From: Dichetophora obliterata
Taxonomy: Eukaryota > Arthropoda > Insecta > Diptera > Sciomyzidae
Length of the DNA: 64,000 bases
NCBI GenBank assembly: GCA_963920525.1
Contig: OY986440.1
Coordinates: forward strand, 13,929,225 to 13,993,224
Direction: 5' to 3'
Shown piece after piece: positions 24,301 through 33,479 of the stretch. The notes under the pieces were generated by a model. The model worked only from the letters and a program-made list of their open reading frames with translations, was not told the origin of the DNA and did not search any database. Made by a program: the position numbers and the translations under genes. How positions within the stretch are numbered: the first letter of the stretch is position 1; the number at the start of each line of letters is the position of its first letter.

Positions 24301-26803
24301 CAAGAATGTTACTTACTGCAAAGGTATGCAATTATAATTTGATAATTATCAAATTGCAATAATATAACTTTGAAAATTCTTGCATGGCAGATTATAATAA
24401 TTATTTACCTTAAACATTTAAGGTGTTTGATGAATCTGAGGAATTTAGTATGTTCTGGCAATGACAAAAAGGTCAAAAATTTTTGTATAAATGGTTAAAC
24501 ATAAAAACGTGGCGGCCGAGGCACAAAGAGTAAGTGCGTGACTTTGGCGCCGAAGGACCTTGGTTTAAACCCCCCTCCCCTTCCAGATAATGGCACACGC
24601 CAGAGAATTATAAATTCCATGAAAAGCTTATTGATAACATGTAGTTTATCCGTTCGCAGTCGGTATAAAACAAGTAAGTCCAGTTTTTGATACATTGTGT
24701 ACAAAATTTAATAAAACGCAAAGCAGAATAGCTCATAAGAAGCTCTGTTGATGTCTTTTCAAGGGTAAAATGGCCAAATTGTTTTGGATTTTTTGTATAT
24801 AGAAAAGCACAAAATTTGCGAATTGCTTAAAAAAATGGGAGCATTTTGTTATAATTCAGAGTATTTTTTCTTTTTATATAATATCTCAAGTAACACCGGG
24901 TATATCATCTAGTCATAAGTAAATAAAATAAAAACAAATCAAAACATACCCAATACAACAGCACATGTATTGATCACAATTGGTTGAAAAAGTTTCTGTT
25001 GTCCCTTTGCAATGGCCGTTAGAACGTGCGCCGCCTCAGAAAGATTGGTCAAAAGGCCGCGTGTTATGTATACAAATTGAATTGGATTTTTTTGTGTAAC
25101 CAATTTTGAATTTTGTAGTGTTTCCAAGAATTTAAATGAATATTCAAAGCCTAGAGTATGATTTGTTTGATCTTTACCAACACGTAAATTATTTATATAG
25201 TTATAAAGTTCTTCCTTGTGATCGCGAGTTGCGATGTAAACACTGCGTGGTTGATGATTACTTGCAGTAGTCTCTAGGACGATGGTAGATGCTTCGTTGG
25301 CAACCGTGACAATAGATACTAAATCATCTTCCGAGAGCAGTTTCAAAAGATCCAATACTGTAAATATTGACAACATTATACAAATCAAAACTTAATGTGC
25401 TGTTTTGCAATATTTACCAAATTTTTTCATAAGACCAAGCTGTTCAGAAGTTAGCGATGAACCGATGTCAATTAATAAAAACATATATTTATGCATTATA
25501 GCCGAAACATAGAGATGCCGAAAATACAAATCATTGTTAAAATGTTTGATACCGTGGTCGCTAGCGTGATCACTACGCGACAAGAAAAATATATGTTTGA
25601 AATTGTTACTTGAGAATTTTGAAGACTTTGTTGTAGAAGACGTAGAATTTTGAGAGCTGACTGCTGACGATGGTATAGCATCGGAATTGGATGATATGTT
25701 ATGTAAGCAACGCAATTTATCTGCCAGCCAACTATTTGCTTTAAATGAATTATCGTTGATGTCCTGGAGTACAGTTTTGCGATGAGCATCAAGATAGTCA
25801 TCATTTTGAAAAAAATTTAAAATTTGAATTTGTGCTTTGTTATAGCTTGAATCTGAAGCATCATCTGGATCAGCCTCTTGGCAGGATTCAATGTGTGTGT
25901 GCAGAAATAAATGATTGTTCTGGGCAATATTCATTTGACCACTGTCCAAATTGACTTGACCAAGCGTATCGTCATTATAATCAGTCATTTGCATATTGCT
26001 CTGAACTAAAAGTTTTGTTATATTCTCTTGAAAGAAATCACGCAACGCCAAAACGACGTGTGTGGCCTTTTGTAGTTTTTTCGAGAGTCGCTTGGAAAAA
26101 GTTTGTAGCAATTCTGCCGTTTGTATTGTCGTAGAGTGACGTAGAAAAGTGTTGTACTCAGAGTTATAGTTAATGTTGCTACTATAGCCATTTAAATAAC
26201 TTTTGGCACTCGACAGATCCATGGAATCAAAAATTTCCTGCAATGAAAACAGATATTTTCATTAGAAAAAATAAAACAATTAATTAAGAGCAGATTAAAT
26301 CAGGAACATTTAATAGTGATATGCGATGAACACACCTGTATAATGGGTACGCGCATCTCAATATTTCGCATATTTTTGAGACGACTGTCCACGTTGCGTA
26401 CTAAAAGCACTAAGCTCTGATTATTGCTGTTGTTGCTCATCTGGAATAAATTAGACACTGACGATAAATATGATGAGTTTCGACTGCTCAAATTTTTGCG
26501 CAAAGGTGATCGCTGTAATTTCGGACTTAACGATTCTGCGGCTGAAAAAACGTAATAGCTTGATTCATTTTTTAATTTTGGTTTGAGGCGAAAGAAAGTA
26601 TAAATCGAAGAATTTTCATACTGTTCTGCAGCTTGAATTAAAGCAGTGATACGTGAATCGTTATTCGAACTTATATTAAATTTACTTAAATGTAAAGGAT
26701 TTTGTTCTGTGCTGCTTTCTCTGCTGATACTGCTAGATGATGTTCCGACTGCACACCACGCACAGCTTGTCAAGAGCAGAATAGACCAAGCCAATACAAA
26801 CAT
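9331..26803 (-). CDS. CACHD1: VWFA and Cache domain-containing protein (CACHD1 orthologue), 9 coding exons
   Basis: Coding exons, high to low coordinate: 26336-26803, 25418-26237, 24950-25357, 12436-12699, 12031-12371, 11645-11957, 11171-11581, 10212-11111, 9331-10133. Each junction is AG/GT and all phases agree, giving 4,728 nt and 1,575 residues. A signal peptide occupies residues 1 to about 20. The N-terminal alpha2delta-like region is followed by a VWA domain at about 405-565, whose metal site reads DIGSS rather than DxSxS. Cache-type sensor segments follow, e.g. YAFLIDRKGLALAHP and PYLDAGGAGYIITIAHT. A Cys-rich stretch lies near 1174-1210 and one transmembrane helix near 1347-1365. The cytoplasmic tail contains ESDHGYSTM, which also marks vertebrate CACHD1. 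By family knowledge this is a cell-surface protein that modulates voltage-gated calcium channels; that role here is inferred. Exon 3 to exon 4 spans 12 kb, so a small missed exon is possible, although phases already match. Confidence 0.88.
11582..11644 (-). other. 63-nt CACHD1 intron that stays open if retained
   Basis: Bounded by TTAG/GTAAAT and TTTTTTTTAG/ATTTTTG on the minus strand. It is a multiple of three and has no in-frame stop, so unspliced RNA would add 21 mostly hydrophobic residues inside a Cache region. Splicing is favoured by the good splice sites and by the match to the family (VTL joined to DFCTVYLSA). Confidence 0.7.
12932..13480 (-). pseudogene. LINE reverse-transcriptase fragment (I/Jockey-like)
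   Basis: On the minus strand the frame at 12932-13300 reads SSIPTLLKDDKIFTDSADKA and later VLTNLNINKASGP, the region between endonuclease and the first RT motifs of Jockey/I-type LINEs. Homology continues upstream, with frame breaks, to about 13480 (RKHFWSFVKWLL-like). It ends abruptly after KASGP, where the sequence becomes a short tandem of tttagatcacta units at 12965-13012. It is a short relic. Confidence 0.65.
13481..13990. other. Intronic sequence of unclear origin
   Basis: A 100-codon plus-strand frame (13483-13785) and an overlapping minus-strand frame are open, but neither shows a recognisable domain. They may be older LINE sequence attached to the fragment at 12932-13480. Confidence 0.3.
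14007..14458. mobile_element. Foldback-like element with arms of 15-bp GGGGATTTT units
   Basis: The left arm (about 14007-14130) is a run of roughly 15-bp units such as CCCCAAACGTAAAAT. The right arm (about 14297-14445) is a run of the complementary type, such as GGGGATTTTATGTTT, with variants GGGTCTTTT and GAGGCTTTT. The arms are separated by about 165 bp of ordinary AT-rich DNA. A small palindrome (CCCCAAATTTGGGG) closes the left arm at 14119-14132. Long inverted arms made of short tandem repeats are the hallmark of foldback (FB) elements. No transposase frame is present. Confidence 0.6.
15367..16504 (+). pseudogene. RTE copy 1 endonuclease region
   Basis: An apurinic-like endonuclease: RICTWNVRTLNWEGVSIQL and AIQEMRWKGQG at the start, later NQIDHVLIDGR and DSDHYLVAAKIRTRL. 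Relative to copy 2 it has deletions near 15585, 15760 and 15872, which break the frame three times, and the segment with VLGDFNAKVG is out of frame. The frame ends at 16504 instead of continuing into RT. The basic region at about 16420-16470 is frame-disrupted identically in both copies. Confidence 0.8.
16505..18113 (+). pseudogene. RTE copy 1 reverse transcriptase, catalytic motif deleted
   Basis: The frame at 16587-17744 shows RT motifs AAGADGLPAELFK, ANYRGISLLNIAYK, QCGFRPGKSTIDQIFTLRQ and LFVDYKTAFDS. Motif C, which should hold the (Y/F)xDD aspartates between FFNLM and VSAAFSRLE (about 17370-17400), is absent: the sequence passes directly from one to the other. Copy 2 has the same junction. 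The C-terminal part (17745-18113) is further broken by a small deletion near 17710 and ends in the RRRGRPHLRWKDQVEDNL segment common in this clade. Confidence 0.82.
18537..18982. mobile_element. piggyBac-like MITE
   Basis: Ends CCCTCTAATGCC (18537-18548) and GGCATTAGAGGG (18971-18982) are exact inverted repeats starting CCCT, as in piggyBac elements. The right flank is TTAA (18983-18986); the left is TTCA, one base from a TTAA duplication. No coding content. Confidence 0.5.
18990..20350. other. Intronic non-coding sequence
   Basis: AT-rich, with no coding frame above background. No repeat family was recognised. Confidence 0.4.
20713..20873. mobile_element. 161-bp MITE-like hairpin
   Basis: The left arm gagcctgaacagaatcaaaa is mirrored by ttttaattctgttcaagctc at the right end, and further inward by gccgacgat/atcgtcggt. 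It sits in the centre of the larger inverted repeat. Confidence 0.55.
20879..20997. mobile_element. 119-bp MITE-like hairpin
   Basis: Arms of about 48 bp: ttgtaaatcgaaaacgcaaa at the left and tttgtgttttcaatttacaa at the right, with a loop of roughly 20 bp. It begins six bases after the previous hairpin ends. Confidence 0.55.
21412..22506. mobile_element. hAT-like non-autonomous element with 8-bp target duplication
   Basis: CAGAGTTGGGCGTA (21412) and its reverse complement (ending 22506) are flanked by the perfect 8-bp duplication GTGAGAAT (21404-21411, 22507-22514). Eight-bp duplications and CAG-type ends fit the hAT superfamily. A second left end, better matched to the right end over 25 bp, lies at 21582-21606, so the element is a composite of two related copies. 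No transposase frame. Confidence 0.75.
22644..22800. mobile_element. 157-bp MITE
   Basis: Perfect 16-bp inverted ends AAGGTAGTGTTAGGGC (22644-22659) and its complement (22785-22800), with weaker pairing inward (agtgact/ggtcact). No coding content; superfamily not assigned. Confidence 0.6.
23071..23914. repeat. Direct repeat pair of about 112 bp, 735 bp apart
   Basis: 23071-23187 and 23804-23914 share long blocks, e.g. accaaagatttaccctctac and aaatcgttcaacgcgc, in the same orientation. The first copy has an extra gacgat unit. Between them lies AT-rich sequence without coding content. Confidence 0.55.
24507..24600 (+). repeat. tRNA-like (SINE-type) segment
   Basis: Has an A-box-like TGGCGGCCGAGGC and, about 45 bases on, a B-box-like GGTTTAAACCCC. 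It lacks a foldable acceptor stem with a matched 3' end, so it is more likely a tRNA-derived repeat than a tRNA gene. Confidence 0.35.
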
Positions 26804-28402
26804 TGCGGAAATAAGTATTATTGGTTCTAGTAAGCGTGGACTTTAGCAGCAACATAGCAATCTAACCACTTTCCAAAAAATTATCTAGTGAACGATGTTG
26901 GTTGGTAGCAGCTTGTTGGAGGCAATGGCAAATTTCACTTAGGATTATAACTCAAATTGCTGCTGTTGAATTCCCCATTGAAATGTTACTTAAACTTCAA
27001 AGTGTAGGAGTGTAATTGGAAGATTTTGTGTGTTATCCACTGGTTCATTTAAAGTTTAATGCATTTTGGACACTACAAGCTGAACACATGAAGAATCACA
27101 GCAAGCAGCATCATTCCAACGCAAAGTACTTAAAGCTGCTCTTCGAGCCGTGTTGTTCTTATTTACTATTCTTTATATTCACACTTTTTGTATCATATCT
27201 GTACTAAATGCACTTTTTTAAATGGTATATGATGAAAACATGAAATAACATGAAATAACAAATTTGTCTATGATTTCGTCTTGGCAATTTAGTGATGGCC
27301 GTGTTAGAAATGTTCGTTACTTTTACTCGTCGGTTTAGGCTTATAGTTATATCATGGTAGAAGAATCCAAGGTGAACGCGGCGTCGACGTCGTTTGTTAA
27401 AGCTGTCAAACTTGTGAATGATTGAAAGAGATAACAAGTTGATTTTGTATGGTTTGACAACTCAAGTGTTAGATTTTTTACAACAAAAATCCAAAATCGT
27501 GTTCACCTTGTTTTCTTACGCCATGAGTTATATGTTTCAGTGGCGAGTTAAATCAGAGTTAAGGTTTTCATCAAGTTGACAACATATCAGGATTCACAAA
27601 GTGATGCGATTGGTGTAAGTTAGGCAGAATATACTACTTTGTGGATTTTTTTGAGTAGGTTTTGATGTAAGAAAAAAATTCATTTATAAGAGAGTACAAA
27701 AAAAGTATTTCAGAAACTTATTATAAGTGGGCGTGACAGCTGCTATGAAACTAAAACACATTTTGTGCTATATCTTAAAAATGAGATTAACTACGATGAC
27801 GAAATCGAAAACGGTGAAGTCTCTTTAAATTCCGCAAAAATTAATTTATCCACTTGAAGTTTAAAGAATGATCTTAAATCCTTATTACACACTTTAAGTT
27901 TAAAAATTAGCCAAATCGGTTAGAAACCACTTTTACCTCCAATACAAAGTGACTTTATAGAAACGGTAAAATCTGCTTAAATTTTACAAAAATGTTTAAA
28001 TCATTAAAATCACTGGTAAAATTACTACCTATATTAGAGCCTATAGATCTCAAGTAATCTCAATGTCAATTTCTCAATATCACAACTATAAAAAACGGTT
28101 GAAACCAGGTTTTGAAATTAAAAATATAGCATTTTTAAGGGCCATCAAATAGGTTGAAAAACAATGCAATTTATTATAAAAGTTAATAAATAAAAATATT
28201 TATATAATATTATCGCCGATACTTTTGTGCGACAAGGTTGCCACCTGCTCAGTCGAGAAGTGGGTTCAAGTGGGTTCAAATCATCAAGCTGGAACGCGAA
28301 GGTTAAAAAAATTAAACCCACTTTGGGGCCGCACTCTAGTTGCGGGTTCAAGGAGAGGACTTGAACCCTCACACGATTTTACTAAGTAAAATAACCGTTT
28401 AC
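26804..28402. other. Upstream region of CACHD1, including a possible MITE
   Basis: By position, CACHD1 5' UTR sequence lies just beyond 26803. No coding gene is seen. A 175-bp unit at 27352-27526 has 26-bp imperfect inverted ends (21 of 26 match; AAGGTGAAC/GTTCACCTT at their inner edge) and is probably a MITE. Confidence 0.4.
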
Positions 28403-28900
28403 CTGTCCTGTCCGAACTAGGCTCGAGCGCGGGGGGCCTAACAAGGGAATTTGGCGGGGGGAAAAAGACAGAAGAAAGCGCACTGAGTTAATAACTAGGC
28501 ACGAAATGAAAAAGCTGAAAAATCGATAATTAACGCACGGAAAGAAAAGTTTATAAGAAAAATTATTTGAAGCACGTCCGAAAAATGTAACAAATGATTA
28601 ATTAAAGCACCACTGATACTGACGCAGCAGCGACACTTGGAAAATACTCCCTGATCTAAAGCGGGGTCCTGTCTTCCTTAGTGTTTTCCTTAGTCTCTCT
28701 TAGGCTCGAAGGTCCTTTTAGCTTCCCAATACCACGTCCTCCGTAGTCCTTTTACCGCGTTTTGTCCCTCTATCGATATATTTTATTTTGTTTTTTTTTT
28801 TAATTATTTTTGTGTCTTTCACACCACTTTCACAATCACTTTTCGTCACTGTCCAGAACTAACTGTACTACCACTCGGCATCAGACCAGCGAGTTGTTAC
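28403..28900 (-). promoter_or_regulatory. Possible non-coding first exon and core promoter
   Basis: On the minus strand this stretch looks like a fly 5' UTR: A-rich leader motifs such as gacgaaaagtgattgtgaaa, no long frame, and a strong donor CAG/GTAAAC at its 3' edge (28403/28402). An initiator-like TACAGTTAG or GTCTGATG lies near its 5' edge. It points toward CACHD1, whose first coding exon starts 1.6 kb downstream, so it may be that gene's first exon. A transposon leader is the alternative. Confidence 0.3.
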
Positions 28901-29166
28901 GGTCCACAACCTGGGAATCGAAACACCGCCATCTTTAACTATGCAGATGCGGTTTCGCAACAAAACCGGTATTCCACGTGGAAGTTTTTACTCACACCTA
29001 TTTTTAAAATTCATCAATTGAATTTTTGGGTGGTTTTATTCATACTTTTAAATAAAAATCTTCCTACCCGCCAAGGTAAACACAACCTGGCGGCATCTGC
29101 AATAGTGTTAGTGTGGCAACCTTCCGCACCTCCAGCACACAGTGGCAACTTCCATTGTGATTTGCT

Positions 29167-29965
29167 CATAGAAGTAAAATATAAGGAAGCGGTGTAGTTG
29201 AAGTGAAATGAAGTATTTTACAAACACAGTGAAGTTGACACAAACACAAAAACATTTAAACAGGGACGCATTCAATTATGTAGTAAAGAAAGGCGTACAT
29301 TATTTTTTATTTTTTAGATGTATGCTTACTATGCAATTTTTATATAGCACCGTTATATAATATGTTGCATTACCAATTTTTTTACAGAGAAAAGCATTGC
29401 TAAAATAAAGTAAAAGACATGAACTCAGAATAAAACTGAAACGACAAAAGTTACTTTTAATGATTTTTTAAAAATTAATTTGAAAAAACTATTTTTTATA
29501 AACTATTTAATTGATATTAAAATAAGACAAAAACTAAACAACTAAAATACATACCAAATTAAACTCTTTTAAAATAAATAGTTTTGTGTAGTTTTTTCCG
29601 AACTGTCCGCTTTTAATTAGTTTTTTTTTATAAAAATACCTAGTTATAGCTTGTAACCTTAGGTCGCTAATCCACTTTAATTTCATGTCAAGTTTTCAAA
29701 GAAATTGTAAACAAATAAATAACTATTAAAGCTTATCCCAATATGAAAAAAAACTAAGGGCCTTGCCACCCTAAATAATGAATGCGCTCATGAAGCAGAA
29801 CTTGTGTTTTGACAGATGTTCTTCTTCAAAAATTGATTTTTTTTTTTGCTCGGGAAGGGCTTATGTCAAAAAACGTCGCTCTATCTCGCTTCCTCAGCGA
29901 AGAAAATTCCTTCTACACACGTATAGTGTGTGTGAGTATAACACCACTTATCTTTTATTTCTATG
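29167..29965 (+). mobile_element. P-superfamily deletion derivative (799 bp)
   Basis: Ends CATAGAAGTAAAATATAAGG at the left and a more diverged complement (…TTTTATTTCTATG) at the right. It is flanked by GATTTGCT (29159-29166) and GACTTGCT (29966-29973), an 8-bp duplication with one change. At 29560-29640 it retains a decayed piece of the transposase 3' end seen intact at 33480-33560. Its right third matches the subterminal region of the large P copy (gaagcag…gttttgacagatgt). Confidence 0.72.
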
Positions 29966-30986
29966 GACTTGCTCAAGTGGATGTGAAGTTAGTTGATACA
30001 ACAACCGGTATAGTACTGTCCGTTTTGTTAGTCGCTTAATTCAGTGCGTTCCGTCACTCGTGGGATTGAGAATCTGTCAAGACATCGAACCAAACTGAGG
30101 ATCTCAGTTCAACGCTGGAAGTTGATAAGGTTTGATAAAATCAAACCAAAGACCATACCCAACGCGCAAAATGTACCGAATTAAAAAAAATAATTTTAAT
30201 TAAGTATTAAAATACCTTAAATACTTTGAATGAAAGAAAACTCAGTGGGATCACCTCCTTTGCCCCTGCCACAAACCAGACACAAATCTGGGAAGCAGAT
30301 TTGACCGCGACAATATTTCCAAAAAAAAAAAACACCACTAAAATATGTTTATACCTCCACATATATATTTCCAAACTGGCGTTACGTACGATTTATAAGA
30401 AAAAATATTAATAAAAAACAAAGAATGAAAAATTCATATTTTAAAAAAGGTTTTTTATGTTTGCGAAGTTATTAAGTAACACTTTATTGAGTAAAATCAA
30501 AGACAATAATCGACCATAAGGATTTAAAGATATAAGCAAAAATATGTTCCGGCATTATAAAAATCGAAGTGATTTTTGGCTTGGATTACAAAATTTGCAA
30601 AAATATCTTAATTGGGCAAGAATTTATGTAAACAGCATAAGTTTATTTTTCAAGTGATAAAATTTAAAAATCTTCTCTGTTTATTTCTTCTATTAGGATT
30701 TTTGATCTGGTGTTACGTTACTTAAATTTCCATTGTAGTTCAATTGGGTAATTATTTAATTAGGCAGACATGTAATTATGTAATTTAGTAATTAAAAAAC
30801 AAATTTAATATTGTCCTCAACTGTTTTTTCTTTATCTTTAGCCAATGCCTTCCATTTTTATAAATAAAATAAATTGGCCATTTCAGCCCTAGAAAGGACT
30901 TTGACCGAGCTTATACTGATCAATTATGTTGTGCGTGTTATTTAATGTTTGAACACAAATGATCGAGAGCTGTACCAACGAATTTA
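29966..30986. other. Non-coding, no recognised feature
   Basis: AT-rich, no coding frame of note, no repeat recognised. Confidence 0.4.
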
Positions 30987-31188
30987 ATGCCGACTCCGAA
31001 TGGCTTATGTTCTCAAGAAGCTTTGCATGGCAGTTTTTACTCTCTGAGCTTTGCCATTGTCTGCAGAGTGGTGACAACCGAACAGAAAAATTAATTCAAT
31101 TTATTCTGTCTGAGCTGGAATTGAAACCGGGATACCGCAATTCTTTAGCAAAAGGGCATTGTACTCTACCCACTAGGCTACGGCCACA
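30987..31188 (-). repeat. tRNA-derived SINE, copy 2
   Basis: On the minus strand it begins TGTGGCCGTAGCCTAGTGGG (A box TAGCCTAGTGGG) followed by GGTTTCAATTCC (B box). The other end shares aatgccgactccgaatggct with copy 1 at 541-684. The head is tRNA-like and the remainder unrelated to tRNA. Confidence 0.65.
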
Positions 31189-31204
31189 GTAATTTGTAAT
31201 AATT

Positions 31205-31400
31205 TTAAAAATTAATTTCTGCTTCTTCCAATACGATTTTAATAAAAAGTGCTATTAAAATTTTTTCCGTCATCGCGATGTCCTAATTTTAGTGTTCAAG
31301 ACAGAATGCATTTTGACGAAAACTTTGATGAGTGTGAATACTTTTGTGATCAAGCGATTTGGTGAAAATTTCAAATGTGGACGGTGCTGTTGACGCTGTA
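31205..31400 (-). repeat. Dispersed repeat, inverted partner of 37625-37830
   Basis: Read on the minus strand it matches 37625-37830 across catcgcgatgacggaaaa, attaaaatcgtattggaaga and a tcttgaacac block. A 144-codon minus-strand frame (31289-31723) partly overlaps it but has no recognisable domain and is not called. Confidence 0.55.
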
Positions 31401-31989
31401 TGTTCAAACCGACGAGTAAAAGTAGCGAATAATAGTACTAGTAGTTCAGGGTTGCAATGGCGGAAAAAAGTAGTATTTATATAAAAAAGAACTTTTGTTA
31501 CAAAGTCTTCCATTTGCGTAGTATAATATGAATGAAAAATATAAAAAAGTTCCAACAGATAATGAAAATGTGGGGATTTTCTAAACACTGATACAAGATT
31601 TGCAAGTAAATAAAAGATTGCTATAGAAAACATACTTGTGCAGTAATTTTTGATGGTAATTCCGATGTTATAACATATGAATAAATTTTTTAGACATTTT
31701 GATCTAGATCCTATGTACAGCAAAGAGAAGAAATAAAATGTTCAAAAAAACAATATATAAAAGTTTTAAAAAATTTTCAGATAATGACACCTAGAGAGCA
31801 ATACAAATTGCGAGCAATACAACATTTATCAATTGTTTTGCTAAACTATTGCAGTGATGGAAATTTTCAATGAAAAGAAAAGTAAATGAATAAATTTTAA
31901 TTCTTTTCGCACACACCCTTAAAACATGAAAGTCCATATTCGTTTTTGGAATTAACTCTTTGTTTAATATATTTAAACACTTTGGTCCT

Positions 31990-32746
31990 TATTTAATGAT
32001 TCAACCGAATGCGGCCCTATGCGAATGTTTATGTATTTGTATAAACCAACACAATATGGGAAATGCCGCACTTTTGTGATGCTCATTGAAGTCAAATATA
32101 AGGAAATGGTGTTGCTTACGCATACACTGTACGTGAACTTTCGCACCATTCGTAAATTGTGCGAGCAAGACAGAGAGTGTTTTTGACATTTCTGAGAACC
32201 CTGGAATCTGGTTGGAAGACTCTTCAGCAAAATAGTTAAAAATAACTTAATTTTAAGCATTTTTCGCTGCTTAAAAAGCGACAAAATCAAAGAAAAAAAC
32301 CACAAAAATAAATGCAACATGAGTAAGTAAAATTAAATGATTTTAAGTAAAAGAGGGTTGTATCTTAAATGCATGTATTTTTATGTTTGTTATCTTGTTG
32401 AATAGATACTTGTATTATCTTTCTTTTGATACCCATTAAGTTTAGTTTTGTTGGAAAAACTAAAAAAGCAGCTAGATTTTTTGTCAATTTTTTTTCCAAC
32501 GTTGGATGTCTATAACTTCTAGGCCAATTGCGAGCGATCAGAATTTTTTTAATGTTATAGGATTTGCTATTCTTGAAATGTTCCTTCTTTTACGATACAA
32601 CCGAATACAGCCCTGTGTGATTGTCTTTGTATATGTCTGAACCAACATCAATATAGAAAATACTACACTTTTCTGCTAGTACACCACTTCCTTATATTTT
32701 ACTTCTATGGTGATACTACACCACTTCTTTATATTTTACTTCTTTG
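31990..32746 (-). mobile_element. P-superfamily fragment (outer copy), split by a nested relative
   Basis: Sequence at 31990-32083 matches the subterminal part of P-type left ends (gaatgcggccct…gccgcacttttgtgat) in reverse orientation. It resumes after the nested copy at 32710 with acaccacttctttatatttt and ends acttctttg at 32746. The far end was not found. Confidence 0.55.
32084..32709 (-). mobile_element. P-superfamily deletion derivative (626 bp), nested
   Basis: Its ends are P-type (CATTGAAGTCAAATATAAGG at left; complement of CATAGAAGTAAAATATAAGG at right). It is flanked by GTGATGCT (32076-32083) and GTGATACT (32710-32717), an 8-bp duplication with one change. It lies inside the P-type copy that ends at 32746. 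Internal sequence (ccaacgttgga, gaatagatac) is shared with the copy at 46590-49160. No transposase frame. Confidence 0.72.
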
Positions 32747-33479
32747 TGCTACGTGAGAAATAAAAACGAATCCAAATTCGTATGAAAGTACATGTGCAAC
32801 ATTGATGAAGATGAAATTGTACTAGTACGACAAATGCCGTACTTGGTACGTGAAGAATAAAAACGTAACCAAAATGATACGAAAGCACTTACTAGTGCAA
32901 CATTTAAAAGTTGTACTAGGGCAACATCGCTCTATTAGCGGGTTCACATGATCCTACATGTTGTCACGCCTGGCGTGGTGGCCTTGAATTTTAAATATTT
33001 TCAAAGAAGTAAAATATAAGGAAGTGGTGTAATAGCACAAAAGTGTGGTTTTTTTTTAGATTGGTGTTGGGTTACACAAATACAGAAACATTTACACGGG
33101 GCCGTATTCGGTTGCATTGTGAAAGAAGGCCGAAACTGCTAATGTTTTTTCTTATACATTAAAATATTAAATTGTATTTCCACACCACCCTTGAGGTATA
33201 CAAATTGGTGCGTTACCGATTTTTTTTTGGGTGTTCGGTTCCCCAGTAGGCCTATTTCACCCGAAAGCAAAAAATAATATTAGTAAAATTATAAAAAGGT
33301 GTGAATTAGCAATAAAATAAATATGATAAAAGTTATCTACTTGATTTATTTTCATTTATTGAAAAAAATGCATGCATTAAATTTTTTAAAGTATAAAAAT
33401 TCAAAAATTTATAAATTATAATAATTATATAAATAAATGAATAAAAATAATAAATGAACACAAATGAAATAAATTATTT

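Larger units (their letters stand above)
12700..24949 (-). other. CACHD1 intron of 12.25 kb filled with transposons
   Basis: Lies between coding exons 3 and 4 (both phase 1). It contains the LINE fragment, foldback element, RTE copy 1, piggyBac-like MITE, nested inverted repeats, hAT-like element and direct repeats listed below. Stretches 12710-12930, 14470-15130, 18190-18530, 18990-20350 and 23920-24500 show no recognised feature. A short motif (about 12905-12960) is echoed at about 24090-24140, both near the intron ends. Confidence 0.75.

Noticed and set aside
24507..24600. Functional tRNA gene
   Set aside because: Boxes resemble pol III promoters, but no complete cloverleaf or matched acceptor stem could be drawn.
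31289..31723. 144-codon minus-strand open frame
   Set aside because: No recognisable domain, odd composition, and it overlaps a dispersed repeat shared with 37625-37830.
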